Made by a program: the position numbers and the translations under genes. A stretch of DNA of 64,000 nt, taken from Kribbella jiaozuonensis (GTDB taxonomy: Bacteria > Actinomycetota > Actinomycetes > Propionibacteriales > Kribbellaceae). This document shows, in pieces, positions 24,308 through 31,679 of this stretch (positions are counted from its first letter, which is position 1; the number at the start of each line of letters is the position of its first letter). The stretch spans positions 310,001 through 374,000 of the forward strand of contig NZ_SZPZ01000003.1 in NCBI RefSeq assembly GCF_005233875.1, given 5' to 3'. The notes below the pieces were generated by a model that ran no database searches, was not told the DNA's origin, and saw nothing but the letters and a program-made list of their open reading frames with translations.

Positions 24308-26512
24308 CTATTTACTCTCGTAGAACTTCAGGTAGTCGAAGGTTGCGGTCGGCGGTGGGTTGGCGCCGGTGAACTCGCCGTGGGCGTAGAGGCCTACGCG
24401 TGCGGCGGCCGGGAGGACCCAGGAGGCGCCCCAGGTCCAGTTCTTGCCGTCGACCGAGGTGGCGGCTTGGTAGACGTGTTCGCCGGCGGGGTTCTCGTGG
24501 TACGCGATCCGCATCCACATCGTCGGCGCGGTCCGGCCGATCGCGGCAGCGCCGTACGACGTGGCGCCGTCGGACGGGCGTGCCACCAACTCGCGCCCGT
24601 ACTCCGTCTGCCGGGTCTTCCAGATCGCGACGTCGCCGAGCCGGGCGAAGTCGTCGTCGTTGAGGTAGACGATCATGCCGGCCTGTTGATAGTTGCGTAC
24701 GTCGTCGATGCCGGTGTCGAGGTGCAGCTTGGTCTCGGCGATCCAGCTCTTCCCGGCCGGCGTCGCATGCAGGAGGAGGCCGGCGTTGTTGCCGCTGCCC
24801 ACCATGTCGGCGTTCTCCAACGGCCAGCTGAGGTTGCCGTCAGCAACTGTTGCCTTGTCGTCCTGACGCACCCAGGACCAGTCCGCCCCGAGCGCCCCAT
24901 TGAAGTCGTCACCCGCGAGCAACTTCCCGGTCCGCGGCACAGAAGCCAGCTTCGTCACCGGCTTGGCAACCGGTCGCACGGTCAGGTTGTCCACCTCGGC
25001 CGTCCCGAGCCACCGCACCGGCGCAGGCCGCAACGTCAGTCCAGGCAGCCGCGCCTCCGCATAGACATCTCCCAGGCCGGCGTCATTCAGTCGTGCCGTC
25101 ACGCCGGATCCGCTTACCTGCACCGACAGCTTGTTCCACTGCGTGCGGTCGAAGTCGGCCGGCAGATTGACGGACGTCGTACGACGGCCCGCCGCGAGCG
25201 TCAGTCGGTTGTTCGCAACAGTCGCGACCACCTGATTGCCCAGGACAGTGGTGAAAGACGAGCCCAGCTTGACGTCCGCTTCGACGCGGAGAGACCCACC
25301 CGGTGCGGAGGCGCGGGTTTGCGCGGCGCCTTGGATGGACGCGGTAGGCCCGCCGACCGAGTCGCCGGGGTTGGCGGTTGCGCCGACAAGACCAGCCGCG
25401 GGGTTGGCGGAGTCGATGCCCAACGATGAGCCGGTCGTCGGTGCAGGGACCGGGCCTTCGGATGGGCCGAGGCCGGCGCGAGTCCGCGGCCAGCCGTTGA
25501 TCCAGTCGATATTGTCGATCAGCATCGGCCGGCGGTTGATGCCGAACGGGTCGGTCAGCCACGGCGTGCCGCGGTCGATCGCGTGGTAGACGATGTGGTC
25601 CTGCCCGGCCGCGTCGGTGATGAACGCGTGGTGCCCCGGACCGATCCACTTGTTGCCGTTCTGCGTGATGACTGTGGTGCCGCCGACGCGCGAGTCGGTG
25701 AGCTTCGCGCCGTCCGCGTCCACGAACGGGCCGCGCGGAGAGCGGGACCGGCCGGCGAAAACGGAGTACCCGGTGGTCGGGCCGGCGCAGCAGTTCATCG
25801 ACGAGCCCATGAAGTAGTACCAGCCGTCGCGGTAGACGACGTACGAACCTTCGTAGCGGTCGCCGATCGTGACCTGCGTAGGAGTGCCGACCGCGTGCAG
25901 GCCGTCGGCGCTCAACTCCGTCATGGCGATGCCGCCGTAGAAGCCGCCGTAGTAGAGGTAGCGCTTGCCGTCCGCGGCGGTCAGCATCGCCGGGTCGATC
26001 GTGCCGAGATAGCCTCCGGAGCCATCGGGGCGTGGTGCAACCACCGGACCGTCACCAGCGGTCCAGGGTCCGGCGGGCGTCGGCGCGGTGGCGACACCGA
26101 TGGCCGGATCGCCGCCGGGGTTGGCCAGCGTGTCCGTGACAGTGAAGTACATGACGTACCGGCCGCCGAAGTAGCGGATGTCCGGCGCCCAGAAGAACGA
26201 ACCGGGCGCAGCCCAGGAGGGCTTGGTCTGGTCGTTGAAGACCGTGCCGAGGTACTCCCACGAGCTGAAGTCCTTGGTCCGGGCCATGTGCATCAAGCCG
26301 AACGGGCCGTTCGCGACGAGCGGGTCGGAGGTGGCGTACGCGTACCAGTAGCCGTCGCGGCCCTGGATGATCGACGGGTCGGCGAAGGAGTCGGCGAAGC
26401 TGGACGTGATCGGGTTGGTGGTGGTCACGACCGGCGCCGCAGTAGCAGGCGACATACCGGCCGCTACTGCGACGACAGCAAGTGCTGTGGCGAGCAGTCG
26501 TTTCGAAGGCAC
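24308..26512 (-). CDS. Secreted multidomain GH43 arabinan-active hydrolase
   Basis: The protein has 734 residues with a Sec signal (cleavage near TAA-APV at 25-27). The GH43 propeller spans about 35-350, with SFADPSII, LGTIDPAML and DRYEGSYVV as the three catalytic blocks. A linker and a first beta-sandwich region (about 385-520) precede a C-terminal concanavalin-like GH43-associated module (about 540-733, DDFNGALGADWSW). It probably attacks polymeric arabinan outside the cell. Twelve bases separate it from the GH51 gene upstream. Confidence 0.9.
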   Translation of the reverse strand: MPSKRLLATALAVVAVAAGMSPATAAPVVTTTNPITSSFADSFADPSIIQGRDGYWYAYATSDPLVANGPFGLMHMARTKDFSSWEYLGTVFNDQTKPSWAAPGSFFWAPDIRYFGGRYVMYFTVTDTLANPGGDPAIGVATAPTPAGPWTAGDGPVVAPRPDGSGGYLGTIDPAMLTAADGKRYLYYGGFYGGIAMTELSADGLHAVGTPTQVTIGDRYEGSYVVYRDGWYYFMGSSMNCCAGPTTGYSVFAGRSRSPRGPFVDADGAKLTDSRVGGTTVITQNGNKWIGPGHHAFITDAAGQDHIVYHAIDRGTPWLTDPFGINRRPMLIDNIDWINGWPRTRAGLGPSEGPVPAPTTGSSLGIDSANPAAGLVGATANPGDSVGGPTASIQGAAQTRASAPGGSLRVEADVKLGSSFTTVLGNQVVATVANNRLTLAAGRRTTSVNLPADFDRTQWNKLSVQVSGSGVTARLNDAGLGDVYAEARLPGLTLRPAPVRWLGTAEVDNLTVRPVAKPVTKLASVPRTGKLLAGDDFNGALGADWSWVRQDDKATVADGNLSWPLENADMVGSGNNAGLLLHATPAGKSWIAETKLHLDTGIDDVRNYQQAGMIVYLNDDDFARLGDVAIWKTRQTEYGRELVARPSDGATSYGAAAIGRTAPTMWMRIAYHENPAGEHVYQAATSVDGKNWTWGASWVLPAAARVGLYAHGEFTGANPPPTATFDYLKFYESK

Positions 26513-26524
26513 AGGGCGGTCCCT

Positions 26525-28012
26525 TCAACTCAAACGGATCAAATGCCACGAAGCCGGTGGCAGCGTGGCGGTGCAGACACCGTCGACGATCTCGGTGCCG
26601 TCCACGGTCCGGGGCGTGACCCGGTCCGGGTGGTCCGCGGTGTTCACCGCGGACCGGTCCTCGTCGTACAGGGCAAGGTGCTCGGCGACCTTGAGCGCCG
26701 TCACCGGGATCTCCAGGTCGATCTTGTCGGTCTCGCTCCGGTTCACCACGAAGATCGCGGTCTCCCCGGTGTTCTCGTCGTACGTCGCTGTGCTCCACAG
26801 CGCCGGGACCTTGCCGAAGGCGGCGGTGTCGATCTCCGGCCCGCCGGTGATCGCGGTCTGCAGCACGGTCGGACCGGCGTACCGCGCGGTCAGGGCGAAC
26901 GGGTGGAAGATCGTCTGCCGCCAGGCGCGACCGCCGGGCTCGGTGCGGATCGGTGCGATCACGTTGACCAGTTGCGCAAGGCAAGCAATCTTCACCCGGT
27001 CGGCGTGCCGGAGCAGCGTGATCAGCAGGCTGCCGACCACCACCGCGGCGTCGACGGTGTAGCTGTCCTCGATCAGCGGGCCGACCTCACGGATGCCGAG
27101 ACCGAGCTCGCCCGGGAAGTGCTGCTGGTACCAGACGTTCCACTCGTCGAACGACAGCGTCAGTTCCTTGTCGCTGCGCTTGAGCGCCTTCACGTGGTCG
27201 GCGGTCGCGATCACCGACGAGATCATCCGGTCCATCTCCTCGGCCGCGGCCAGGAAGCTCGCCTGGTCGCCGTCGCGAGGTTCGTAGTACGCGTGCAGGC
27301 TGATGTGGTCGACGAGGTCGTACGTGCGCTCGAGGACGATGCGCTCCCACTCGCCGAACGTCGGCATGCCGGCGTTGCTCGAACCGCAGGCGACCAACTC
27401 GAGGCCGGGCTCGACCCGCCGCATCGCGTTCGCGGTCTCCTCGGCGAGCCGCGCGTATTCGTCGGCGGTCTTGTGGCCGATCTGCCACGGGCCGTCCATC
27501 TCGTTGCCCAGGCACCAGATCCGGATGTCGTGCGGCTCCGGGCTGCCGTTCGCGACGCGCCGGTCGCTGAGCGCGGTCCCGGCCGGCAGGTTGCAGTACT
27601 GCAGCAGGTCGACGGCCTCGCGGATCCCGCGGGTGCCGAGGTTGACCGCCCAGATCGGCTGTACGTCGGCCTTGCGCGACCACGCGACGAACTCGTCGGT
27701 GCCGAACTGGTTCGGCTCGATCGCCCGCCAGGCCAGGTCGAGTCGCCGCGGCCGCTGGTCCTTCGGGCCGACGCCGTCCTCCCAGTCGTAGTTCGAGACG
27801 AAGTTCCCGCCCGGGTAGCGGATCGCGGTCACGCCGAGCTCCCGCACCAACTCCAGCACGTCCTCCCGGAACCCGTCCGCATCGGCGCGCGGATGCCCCG
27901 GCTCGTAGATCCCGGTGTAGACGCACCGCCCCATGTGCTCGACGAACGAACCGAACAGCCGCCGGTCAAGCGCGCCGACGACGAAGGCGGGGTCCACCAC
28001 GAGCCGAGCCAC
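26525..28012 (-). CDS. abfA: GH51 alpha-L-arabinofuranosidase
   Basis: A 495-residue intracellular enzyme that releases terminal alpha-L-arabinofuranose from arabino-oligosaccharides. The (beta/alpha)8 domain carries the acid/base Glu in CLGNEMDGPWQ and the nucleophile Glu in LSFDEWNVW, and a C-terminal beta-sandwich follows. The true start is GTG 28012 with GGGGAGG five bases upstream. The open frame continues to 28162 through the operator region but is not coding there. It heads a five-gene operon divergent from the LacI gene. Confidence 0.94.
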   Translation of the reverse strand: MARLVVDPAFVVGALDRRLFGSFVEHMGRCVYTGIYEPGHPRADADGFREDVLELVRELGVTAIRYPGGNFVSNYDWEDGVGPKDQRPRRLDLAWRAIEPNQFGTDEFVAWSRKADVQPIWAVNLGTRGIREAVDLLQYCNLPAGTALSDRRVANGSPEPHDIRIWCLGNEMDGPWQIGHKTADEYARLAEETANAMRRVEPGLELVACGSSNAGMPTFGEWERIVLERTYDLVDHISLHAYYEPRDGDQASFLAAAEEMDRMISSVIATADHVKALKRSDKELTLSFDEWNVWYQQHFPGELGLGIREVGPLIEDSYTVDAAVVVGSLLITLLRHADRVKIACLAQLVNVIAPIRTEPGGRAWRQTIFHPFALTARYAGPTVLQTAITGGPEIDTAAFGKVPALWSTATYDENTGETAIFVVNRSETDKIDLEIPVTALKVAEHLALYDEDRSAVNTADHPDRVTPRTVDGTEIVDGVCTATLPPASWHLIRLS

Positions 28013-28030
28013 AGGGCCTCCCCAGAGTCG

Positions 28031-28079
28031 TTTACAACGTTTAACGTGGTTGTCTACAACGATTGACAATCGCTGTAAA
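28031..28079. promoter_or_regulatory. Nested dyad operator between GH51 and LacI genes
   Basis: Outer arms TTTACAACG (28031-28039) and CGCTGTAAA (28071-28079) match in 8 of 9 positions. Inside are three palindromes: ACGTTTAACGT (28037-28047), GTTGTCTACAAC (28049-28060) and CGATTGACAATCG (28060-28072), with centres about 12 bp apart. CG-centred imperfect dyads are typical of LacI-family sites. The location, 19 bp before the GH51 start and 53 bp before lacI, suits control of both directions. Confidence 0.7.
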
Positions 28080-28131
28080 GAGTTCGCGGTGGCAGACTCG
28101 GGCGACAGGCCGGTGACTGGAGGTTCTCGGG

Positions 28132-29130
28132 ATGGCGACCAGGCTGAGTGATGTGGCCGCACGGGCCGGCGTTTCGGTGAAGACCGTCTCGAACGTGATC
28201 AACGACTACCCGCACATCACCGCGCGGACCCGAGCCAAGGTCGAGGCCGCGATCGCCGCTCTCGACTACCGGCCGAACGTCAGCGCGCGCTCCCTGCGCA
28301 AGGGCCGCTCGGACTTCATCGCGCTGGCGATCCCGGAGATGGCCTCGCCGTACTTCGCCGAGCTGGGTGCCGAGATCAGCCGGGCCGCCAAGCGCCGCGG
28401 GATCACCGTGCTGATCGACCAGACCGAGGGCGAGGCCGCGGCCGAGAAGTTCGTGCTGGACGGGATGCGCGGGCAACTGATCGACGGCATCATCTTCTCC
28501 CCGATCACCACCGTGCCGGCCAAGCTGACCGTCGCCGACACCGGGAAGCCGCTGGTCCTGCTCGGCGAGCGCCCGGCCGGCGGCCAGTTCGACCGTGTCG
28601 CGGTCGACTCGGTGCAGGCGTCCTGCGACGCCACCACGCATCTGATCGCGATCGGACGACGGCGGATCGCGGCCATTGGCGTCGGCGGGACGAGCACCGG
28701 AGCGGTACGACGGAAGGGGTACCGGAAGGCGCTCAAGGCGGCCGGTCTGCCGCACGACCCCGCGCTCGAGCTCGCCGGGACCGGGTACCACCGCGAGGAC
28801 GGCGCGGCATCGATGCGCGAACTATTGGCGCTACCGGAGCCACCCGACGCGGTCTTCTGCTTCAACGACCTACTGGCGCTCGGCGCACTGCGGACGCTGG
28901 CCGACGCCGGGCTGCGCGTACCGCAGGACGTCGCCGTGGTCGGCTTCGACGACATCGAGGACGGCCGCTACCACTCGCCGACGTTGACCACGGTCTCGCC
29001 GGACAAGGAGTGGCTGGCCGACAACGCGGTCGCCCTGCTCCTGGACCGCATCGCCGGAAACGGTGAGGCCACCCACCGCGACCTCACCGTCCCGTACACC
29101 CTGCAGATCCGCGAATCGACTGCCGGCTAG
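28132..29130 (+). CDS. LacI-family regulator of the arabinan operon
   Basis: The protein has 332 residues. The HTH (RLSDVAARAGVSVKTVSNVIN) and hinge helix (NVSARSLRKGRS) are followed by a periplasmic-binding-protein-like effector domain with FNDLLALGAL and VAVVGFDDIEDG. It most likely represses the divergent GH51-GH43-GH43 operon and is relieved by arabinose or an arabino-oligosaccharide. The ATG at 28132 has GGAGG eight bases upstream. The stop overlaps the convergent monooxygenase stop. Confidence 0.92.
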   Translation: MATRLSDVAARAGVSVKTVSNVINDYPHITARTRAKVEAAIAALDYRPNVSARSLRKGRSDFIALAIPEMASPYFAELGAEISRAAKRRGITVLIDQTEGEAAAEKFVLDGMRGQLIDGIIFSPITTVPAKLTVADTGKPLVLLGERPAGGQFDRVAVDSVQASCDATTHLIAIGRRRIAAIGVGGTSTGAVRRKGYRKALKAAGLPHDPALELAGTGYHREDGAASMRELLALPEPPDAVFCFNDLLALGALRTLADAGLRVPQDVAVVGFDDIEDGRYHSPTLTTVSPDKEWLADNAVALLLDRIAGNGEATHRDLTVPYTLQIRESTAG

Positions 29131-30269
29131 CGCTCCGGGATGCCGGCGAGCTGCTTGGCCAGTCCGGTCTGTGCCTTGCCGACCCGACCAGCCAGACCGA
29201 GTACGGCGTTCCGCACCGGACGGATCGCCCGTGGGACGTTGGCCAGCCGAGTCAGGCGGTGCGCGAGGCCGATGACCCGGACCGCCTCCGCACGGCTGTT
29301 CTTGGCGTAGGTATCGAGACCGGAGTCGTCACCGGCCAGTGCCGCCGACAGTGCGTCTGCCAGTACGACGGCGTCGCGGAGGCCGAGGTTCATGCCCTGA
29401 CCGCCTGCCGGGCTGTGCGTGTGCGCAGCGTCGCCTGCGAGCAGCACGCGACCGGACCGGTACTCGTCCGCCACCCGCTCGTGGATCCGGAAGCGTGAAC
29501 CCCAGACCAGCTCGGTCACCTTCGGGTGCCCGCCGCGCGGACCGCGGTCGTCCACCAGGTCCTGCGCGAACGCGATGTCCGGGTGCTCCGGCGCATCGTG
29601 CACCTCAGCGACCAGGCGGAAGCTCCCGTCCGGCAACGGCGCAACGACGAGCAGTCCGGCCGCAGCGAAGTACAGTCCGACCTCGTCGGTCGGCAGGCCG
29701 CGGTCGACGCGGATGTCGACCAGGCTCAGCGACAGCTCCAGCGTGTTGCCCGGCATCCGCAGTCCGGCCAGCTCGCGGATCGTGCTGTTCATGCCGTCGG
29801 CGGCCACGACGTACTGCGCCTGGATCACGTCGCCGTTGTCGAGCGTGACCTCTGCACCGTCGGGGGTCTGCAGCAGCCCGGTCGCGGCGTACGGGCGGAG
29901 GACCGAACCGCCGAGCTCCTCGAGCCGATCGAGCAGCACCTGCTCGGTGACCGGCTGCGGGATCATCGTGACAAACGGGTACTGCGTCGGCAGGTCCTCG
30001 AAGCCGACCGGGATCAGCTTGCGGTCGCCGGCCCGGATCGAGAAGTCTTCCAGCTCCAGCCCGCGATCCACGAGCTGCTTGGTCACACCGAGCGGCTCCA
30101 GCACCTCCAGCGTCCTCGGGTGGATCACGCACGCCCGGGAGGTGTTGGTGCCCTCGGCCTGCTTGTCGATCACCACCACGTTGTGCCCGTGCAGCCGGAG
30201 TCCGACCGCCACCGCGAGCCCGACCGGACCCGCTCCCACCACTACGACCTCTGCATTCCGCGGAGTCAT
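29127..30269 (-). CDS. FAD-dependent aromatic-type monooxygenase
   Basis: A 380-residue group A flavoprotein hydroxylase. The Rossmann motif VVVGAGPVGLAVA is at 8-20, the DG motif is in VVAADGMNSTIRELAG, and the GD motif is in LLAGDAAHTHSPAGGQGMN. It uses NAD(P)H and oxygen to hydroxylate an aromatic or polyketide-like substrate. The ATG at 30269 follows AAGGAG. A TetR gene lies divergently across a long inverted repeat, indicating substrate-responsive control. It lacks the thioredoxin-like C-terminal domain of phenol hydroxylases. Confidence 0.9.
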   Translation of the reverse strand: MTPRNAEVVVVGAGPVGLAVAVGLRLHGHNVVVIDKQAEGTNTSRACVIHPRTLEVLEPLGVTKQLVDRGLELEDFSIRAGDRKLIPVGFEDLPTQYPFVTMIPQPVTEQVLLDRLEELGGSVLRPYAATGLLQTPDGAEVTLDNGDVIQAQYVVAADGMNSTIRELAGLRMPGNTLELSLSLVDIRVDRGLPTDEVGLYFAAAGLLVVAPLPDGSFRLVAEVHDAPEHPDIAFAQDLVDDRGPRGGHPKVTELVWGSRFRIHERVADEYRSGRVLLAGDAAHTHSPAGGQGMNLGLRDAVVLADALSAALAGDDSGLDTYAKNSRAEAVRVIGLAHRLTRLANVPRAIRPVRNAVLGLAGRVGKAQTGLAKQLAGIPER

Positions 30270-30292
30270 CGTCGCTCCTTCCAACCCTTTAT

Positions 30293-30348
30293 CAACGCTT
30301 GTTGACTTTTACGGTAGAACGGCGGTTGGCAAAAGTCAACAACCGTTG
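30293..30348. promoter_or_regulatory. 18-bp inverted-repeat operator between monooxygenase and TetR genes
   Basis: Left arm CAACGCTTGTTGACTTTT (30293-30310) and right arm AAAAGTCAACAACCGTTG (30331-30348) are complementary at 17 of 18 positions around a 20-bp spacer. Each arm holds its own small palindrome, CAAC-N4-GTTG, and a TTGACT that could be a -35 on either strand. This fits two TetR dimer sites covering both divergent promoters. Confidence 0.7.
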
Positions 30349-30363
30349 GCATATGCTGGGGGT

Positions 30364-30924
30364 ATGGCGGAGAAGAAGTCGGACCGGACCCGGGCGTCGA
30401 TCCTGGCCGCGGCGCGGGAGCGGTTCGGCGCGGACGGGTACGAGCGCGCCACGATCCGGGCGATCGCGGCCGACGCGGCGATCGATCCGGCGATGGTGAT
30501 GCGGTACTACGGCAGCAAGGAGAAGCTGTTCGCGGCGGCAGCGGAGTTCGACGTTCGGCTGCCGGATCTGACCGACGTACCGGTGGAGCAGGCCGGTGAG
30601 GTGCTCGTCCGCCATCTGGTCGAGCGGTGGGAGGAGGACGACACGCTCAAGGTCCTGCTGCGGAACGCGGTCACCAACGAGGCCGCGGCCGAGCGGATGC
30701 GGCAGGTGTTCAGCGCGCAGCTCGCGCCGGCGATCCAGCGGGCGTCAGTGGACCAGCCGGCCGTGCGAGCGGGGTTGATCTCGACGCAGGCACTCGGCTT
30801 CGCGCTCTGCCGCTACATCCTGGAACTACGGCCGGTCGTGGCCATGTCCGTCGACGAGGTGGTGGCCTGGCTCGGCCCGACCATCACGCGCTACTTGACG
30901 TCGCCGTCGCCCAGCCAGGTGTGA
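30364..30924 (+). CDS. TetR-family regulator
   Basis: The protein has 186 residues. The N-terminal HTH spans about 8-55 (ILAAARERFGADGYERATIRAIAADAAIDPAMVMRYYGSK, split here only by helix boundaries), and a helical ligand domain follows. The ATG at 30364 lies 16 bp beyond the inverted-repeat operator. It probably represses itself and the divergent flavin monooxygenase gene and is released by the enzyme's substrate. The 3' end overlaps the convergent isomerase-like gene by 34 bases. Confidence 0.9.
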   Translation: MAEKKSDRTRASILAAARERFGADGYERATIRAIAADAAIDPAMVMRYYGSKEKLFAAAAEFDVRLPDLTDVPVEQAGEVLVRHLVERWEEDDTLKVLLRNAVTNEAAAERMRQVFSAQLAPAIQRASVDQPAVRAGLISTQALGFALCRYILELRPVVAMSVDEVVAWLGPTITRYLTSPSPSQV

Positions 30925-31667
30925 ACGGCGGGGAGTGTCTCCGCCAGCGACGGCAGCTGCGGGTGCCACTTGAGCTCCCACTCCAGTGAGAGCGGGTAGT
31001 CGGTCCCGTCGAGGACCTGCAGCAGCTCCTGGATCGGGAAGTCGCCGGCGTCGATCGCCACCGGGCGGTAGTCCTGCTGCGAGTCGGCCTGCTTGAACTG
31101 CACGACGTCGACCCACGGCTTCAGCAACGCGAACGACTCGGCCAGCGTCTCGCCGTGCGACCAGGTGTGCGAGCTGTCCCAGATCGCCTTCACGTTGTGG
31201 CCGGGTGCGTCGGCGTCGAGCAGCGCGCAGAACGCGGCGACCTGCCGGGCGGTCGAGTGCGAGTCGTGCGTCTCCAGCAGGATCGGGACATCCCGAGGTG
31301 CGCGCGTGACCCGGTCGAGGGCGCGGATCTCGCCGGCGCTCGGGGATTCCGTCGTACCGGGGTCATCTCCGGGGAAGACGCGGACGCCGCGGGCGCCGAG
31401 GTCTCCGGCCAGCTCGAGATGGGCTTCGAGGGGCTGTTCCTCGACCGCGCAGAGCTTCACGTAGCTGCTGACCGCGAAGATCTCCAGGCCGGCGTCCTCG
31501 ATCCGGGTCCGCAGCTCACGCCGCTCGGCCGCGGTCAGGCCGGTGTGGGTGAACTCGTCCGGCGCGGCCCGCAGTTCGAGGCCGGTGAACTTGTTGCCCT
31601 GGGCAAGCTTCAGGACGTCGTCGAGCGGAGCTCCGGGACAACCGAGAGTGGCGAAACCTAAGCGCAT
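30891..31667 (-). CDS. Xylose-isomerase-like TIM-barrel sugar epimerase/isomerase
   Basis: A 258-residue AP-endonuclease-2-type TIM barrel. Blocks LLETHDSHSTA, AIWDSSHTWSH and SLEWELKWHP carry Glu, Asp and His residues expected to bind a divalent metal. The family includes inosose dehydratases and ketose epimerases, and the substrate cannot be assigned. Only 12 bases separate it from the upstream DUF4328 gene stop, and no Shine-Dalgarno site is evident. Confidence 0.82.
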   Translation of the reverse strand: MRLGFATLGCPGAPLDDVLKLAQGNKFTGLELRAAPDEFTHTGLTAAERRELRTRIEDAGLEIFAVSSYVKLCAVEEQPLEAHLELAGDLGARGVRVFPGDDPGTTESPSAGEIRALDRVTRAPRDVPILLETHDSHSTARQVAAFCALLDADAPGHNVKAIWDSSHTWSHGETLAESFALLKPWVDVVQFKQADSQQDYRPVAIDAGDFPIQELLQVLDGTDYPLSLEWELKWHPQLPSLAETLPAVHTWLGDGDVK

Positions 31668-31679
31668 ACAGCTATCAGA

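Noticed and set aside
23666-28066. Two very long + strand frames (587 and 827 codons)
   Set aside because: Both are antisense to the GH43 and GH51 genes, which carry their catalytic residues.
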